64,000 nt of DNA from Hetaerina americana. Lineage: Eukaryota; Arthropoda; Insecta; Odonata; Calopterygidae. This document shows positions 59,906 to 64,000 of this stretch, in pieces. Numbering within the stretch: position 1 is the stretch's first letter; each line of letters begins with the position of its first letter. Both the position numbers and the translations under genes were made by a program. Location of the stretch: the NCBI GenBank assembly GCA_022747635.1, contig JAKTNV010000001.1:19835072-19899071 (forward strand), read 5' to 3'. The notes beneath the pieces were generated by a model, which worked only from the letters and a program-made list of their open reading frames with translations, ran no database searches and was not told the DNA's origin.

Positions 59906-60241
59906 TCATCTTTCCAACGGACATATTTCAAAATTTCTAACTGCTAAATCATCGAGTCTTTGACCTTTATCTTCAAAATGAATAATTTTTGTCACAAAGT
60001 CACTTTTGTGGTCGCTTTTGATGAGGTGCTTTGCAAAGAGGGATGTTATGTTCTTATTTTTTACACATGTTTGGTGTTCTTTAATTCTTTCTTTAAATTT
60101 CCGTCCTGTTTCCCCAATATTCTTTGTGCTACATTCTGAGCTCATACAATCATACATACTCTCACTTATACACTCCACTCCTCTCGTTTTAGGGGACTCC
60201 GTCTTTAGTGTGAGAGATAAGGTTCTTACCTGATTTCTCAC
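59906..60241 (-). pseudogene. Penelope-like element GIY-YIG endonuclease fragment
   Basis: The minus-strand frame of about 111 codons contains RGVECISESMYDCMSSECST then KNIGETGRKFKERIKEH and SLFAKHLIKSDHKSDF. It matches the C-terminal GIY-YIG nuclease of Penelope-like retroelements ('GVYKI.C..C...YIGETGR.F..RI.EH...', 'A.H....H..DF'). The first GIY-like triplet is GVE and the second NIG, so both catalytic tyrosines appear altered, while the Arg of GETGR and the EH pair remain. The reverse transcriptase domain that should lie upstream (beyond 60241) is not readable. A hammerhead-like motif follows about 175 bp downstream, the expected order for such elements. Confidence 0.72.
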
Positions 60242-60250
60242 ACTAAAGAC
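60201..60250. repeat. Perfect 15-bp inverted repeat
   Basis: GTCTTTAGTGTGAGA (60201-60215) and its exact complement (60236-60250) flank a 20-nt loop. It straddles the upstream edge of the endonuclease frame, where homology to Penelope-like elements stops, so it may mark a foldback rearrangement breakpoint. Confidence 0.85.
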
Positions 60251-63200
60251 AAAGGATTAAACCGGAATAAACTTAAAAAAATAGCCGAACATTTAAAAGA
60301 TCCCTCTGCCAAATGGCGGAGAATACTACTATATATCTAGGGACTATTTCTCAAAAAGTAAAAAAATGTTCTCCTAAAGAAAAAATCAAATGTACCTTTT
60401 ACAGTGGTTCATGCCTTAAGAACCATGAATGCCATGCTAAGATTTTCTAAGTAAATATTAGTGAGATAAGTGTATTTTAAGTTTCCTCACAGTATGTTAA
60501 TGTAACAGATTCGAAAATACATTGCTTAAAACTCTTGACTGCAATTGTGTCCTTTTTTGAACTATTTTTTGTTTCATGAGCATAGTATTACTTAGCGCCC
60601 GTTTTCCCGTAGCAATGAAATTCGCGAGAAATCTCTCGGTGACTGGGGCAAGGTGAGTTGAGAGGGGAGGAGGACGAAAGGTAACGTGACTCACGAGTAA
60701 CTGAACTTCGTGAGGGGGTCTTCGGCAGTGTTCTCCCTCCCGGCCCTGGCCGAGAGGGAGCAGGGCCTTTAGGGTGGGAGAGGTGGAGTCGGAGAAGCTT
60801 TTGGTGGTAGCTACTCGCCTGCGTCGCATTAATAATAGGAACTCTTTTGAGAGAGGGAGAGTGGAGGGGTGGAATGTCCCCTGGGATCGAGGATTGGGGG
60901 ATCGAGTGGTGATGGGAGGCGATAGGACGCCCGAAAGGTTTTAAGTTCAGAAGAAGAGAGGATGCGGGTCATACCACTTCTTAAGTCACTCGCCATATTC
61001 TACGTGGGCGTCGTCGAGGGGTACGGGTGTTGAATATTGAGGGGGGAATAGAGATGGGTGGATTCACGGAGTGAGGCGACCTGGATGGGGGTGTACTAAC
61101 GCGGGGGAGAGAGTTGAGGGGAGGATTGGGTGAGAATGAGGTTAGGGGTGGCGGTGTTGGGGGAAGAGGAACTTAATTGAATTTCAACTCGGTTGCATGT
61201 TCCACATACACTCGCACACAAAACCACACCTTCGCCAACTCGTCATCCTACCTTAACCACCCGCGGCACTCTCTTCCCCCTTTTATTCCTTTCAACTCCT
61301 GCTTCGTTCTATTTCGCCGTTCTCAGATTCTCCCGAATAGAAGGGTAACAAAAGGAACAAAAGCAAAAGAGAGAATAAGGAATATTTTATTATCTATATC
61401 CCTTTGACGATTACAACGTGATCTTTTAATCCATAAATGAATGCCTAAAGCTTGTCCAGAAAGTTCATTGAGACCTTAAAGTTCGTAAAATGCATGCCAT
61501 GAATAATTTATGGTTACTTTGCGTACCATAACTCATTACTGATTCTGGCTCGTCAGTTATGGGATACCCAAGCGTGAAATTATTAAACTCTAACCTCTAT
61601 TATTAATGTTAACGTATTCTTATTTGTTGCACCAGTTTAGTAGGTAATTGAAATATATTTAATAATCTCTGCACGATCAATTTTATTCTATTGTATAGCT
61701 TCTGATAATCCATCATGAATGACTGTTAATCTTTAAGCCTGCCCCTTCCAATCAAGTTTATATTTGGGAACGTCTCACCAGAAAACCACCTGTGTCTCTT
61801 TTTTTTATGTTTTGCGTTTCACGGTTATTTTTTGACTCGAAGACTTCAATTTTGAGGATCTTTATTCCTTTAACGAGATCTTGTGCAGGTTTGCAGTAGT
61901 GCTCAAGGTGTGAGCCTCAGGACAATAGATATTTTTCCACTCTTTCTTTCTTCAATCTCCTCACCACACACTTTTATTTTCCTCCCTTTCACCTCTTGAG
62001 GCTTCCCACTCACGAGAGGCACTCTCAGCCTCTTCCCCCTTCCTCACCCCTTGCCTTCTCTCTCCCATTTCCTCCCCGTGCACACCCCCTCCCCAACCCT
62101 ATTCAGACCGAAACCCACTTACCCCTCTAATTCGATTGCTGAGGTTTTCGGATGTGGGAAGAAGCCAGTCGACGGGTGGGACGACTTTGAGTGAGGGGGT
62201 GGGGTGGCGGTGGCGGGATTGGGCAGGGGATGACGAGGAGGGGAGAGAAGAAGGGAGGGCCTTAGGAATGGCGTCGAGGGTGGTGCTGGTGGTGACGGGG
62301 AGTGGGTGAAGGGTAGGCTCTTCGGGAGAAGAGGGTGTTAGAGCTGAACAAGGTTTTCGTCCCCGGAAAGGGAGTTGATCTATGAATTTAAAAGGAAATT
62401 ATTCGACTCTCCGTTGTTTATTTCGCATTTCAGTTCGTAGGAGCGCGGTGGTTTGAGGTGCAGTAAGAATGAGAGTGCAGGATTTTACCGCATTAATCGT
62501 TTGTATGTCTAACAGAGCGCGACAGAAATTCTAAAAATTCGAAGAAAAAAATGTGAAAAAATGTGAAAAAAATGTGGAAAGATTTTCTATGTGGAAAAGC
62601 CAAGTGGTTTAATTTTAAGTTCAATATGAAGAATTTCCACCAAGTGACGCCAGAAACTGTTTTAATAAAAAATATACTAGTTTACCCGATAGGGACAATA
62701 CATTACGATATTATTCAGACGATTAATTTGCATTCTTTTGTTTTCCTTTCCATTTTCATAATCATAATCGAGTTTGAAGAGATTTACTCTCGTTACCAAA
62801 ATGTTTATGGTCAATCACCGGCGGGGTGACAATTGGAGGCATTTGAAAACATTCGTTATATTGGCGTTCAGTGGCTGACAGACACTTCGGCCTCTCAAGG
62901 GCACGCACAAATATTTCAGCCCAAGTGTCTACCAGGTATTGATTGCACGAATAACGAACGGTTTCACCCCCCTTTAGTCATAGGCGCACCATAGAGCATC
63001 TGCAGGTTTATGAAAATGGTAATATATAGTAGAAAATGGTTAGGGGTAGTCCGAAGCAGCAGAACATAAGCCATTCTAGCAAAGTTATTTCTAAAAAAAC
63101 TATTCTACTTGTACATTCCTCAGAATGATGGGTACTGATGAACAAATAAATGCGAGCATAATTTGTATCTATTAATAAATGCCATCTTGTCTAATGGAAT

Positions 63201-64000
63201 GAACTTTTAGAGCAGGTTGATTAAGGATTTATCGTTGACATTTGGTCTTCAGGTACTGTAGAGGTTGGGGAGAAGTGATTGCCGCTTTTAGCGTCCCCAA
63301 TTCCTGTTGAATCCTCACGTGGAGCGTCAGGAGGAGATGGCGCGATGGGGTTGAGTTTCGGGAGAGTACGTGCTGGCGGGGAACGAAAGTTGGAAGTGTG
63401 GGAGTGCTTCGGAAGAGGGGATGGCAGACCGTAGGGGTTTAGGGAGGGGTCAATTTCGGGGTTAGGGGAGAGACATGGAGGTAGTAAGGGTGAGGTGAAG
63501 GCTCTTAACACTCACGAAAAGAAGAGGATAAAGAGAGTTTGAGGGAGAGGACGCAATAGAATGCCAACAAGAAAGAGGACCTGTTGTCTTGAACACGTAC
63601 GAAAGACACTGAGGTAGTCTCGGTATAATATGAACGCACTCGAGTATACGAATCAAAATCGTTTTGATGAACTCTATTGGCCTGATTACGTTTTCAGAAA
63701 TGCTATGGTTGAATACAAAAATACCTCGTCATTACATTTTATATTAATATTTAAGTATTTTTTATAAATATTATCTATTCCTTCTCCCTCTTCGGCTTCA
63801 TTTTCCATAGCACCTCGAGCAATTCTCTGTCTAGTAGTTTAGGACTCAAGTTACTCTCATCTAAAATACATTTCCTTTCCACTCATAAATGTTTTTGCCT
63901 TATGCCTATTTTTTTCCAAATTTTTAAAAATTATTTGGGCTGGCAAAATTTTTTTGTAAATTTTCTTATGGTCAGAATAGGTTTTGACTTACCACCCTGA
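60251..64000. other. Unannotated stretch with strand-asymmetric G/C-rich blocks
   Basis: Plus-strand G-rich blocks at about 60640-61170, 62150-62350 and 63250-63500 alternate with C/T-rich sequence at 61930-62110. Proline/arginine-rich open frames in them (60497-60829, 63221-63511) are composition artefacts. The rest, 62400-63200 and 63600-64000, is AT-rich; nothing recognised. Confidence 0.42.

Noticed and set aside
63221..63511. Proline-rich minus-strand frame of 96 codons
   Set aside because: Composition effect of G-rich plus strand; no start context, domain or splice support.

Overview
This looks like intronic or intergenic DNA from an animal nuclear genome, most likely an arthropod. It is AT-rich, genes are sparse, and there are long (TA)n microsatellites, tRNA-derived SINEs, decayed LINEs, mariner transposons and a Penelope-like element remnant. 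There is no bacterial-style gene organisation. The species cannot be named from the sequence alone.

The only near-complete protein-coding genes are two mariner (DD34D) transposases. Mariner-1 (22465-23796, coding on the minus strand) has a full open frame, all three catalytic aspartates, terminal inverted repeats and flanking TA dinucleotides, so it may be intact. Mariner-2 (45026-46342, plus strand) has perfect 30-bp terminal repeats and lies between two long TA arrays; one in-frame TAG cuts off the last 21 residues. A 557-bp internally deleted relative (35247-35803) has the same termini. Older transposase remnants lie at 8327, 26438 and 34545.

The left part (1-22 kb) starts with what looks like the end of a coding exon and a GTGAGT donor. 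It continues with long unannotated sequence, scattered SINEs, LINE relics (10.1, 14.0, 17.7, 20.0 and 20.8 kb), short perfect palindromes and two CpG-rich patches that could be promoters. The middle (22-30 kb) holds mariner-1, a nested SINE and TA-repeat cluster at 24.2-25.0 kb, a transposase relic and a composite repeat. From 30 to 47 kb there are three mariner-related copies, two inverted-repeat hammerhead-like modules, a LINE relic, a possible internal exon (41884-42227) and a tiny signal-peptide-like frame (36320).

The right part (47-64 kb) has more LINE relics, a third hammerhead-like palindrome (51.0 kb), a 160-bp tandem repeat with internal dyads (58.1 kb), a good-looking 67-codon exon candidate (59152-59352) and a Penelope-like GIY-YIG endonuclease fragment followed by a hammerhead-like motif (59.7-60.2 kb). 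It ends in strand-asymmetric G-rich sequence. No host gene can be assembled. The exon-like pieces may belong to one or more genes with very large introns, but that is inference.
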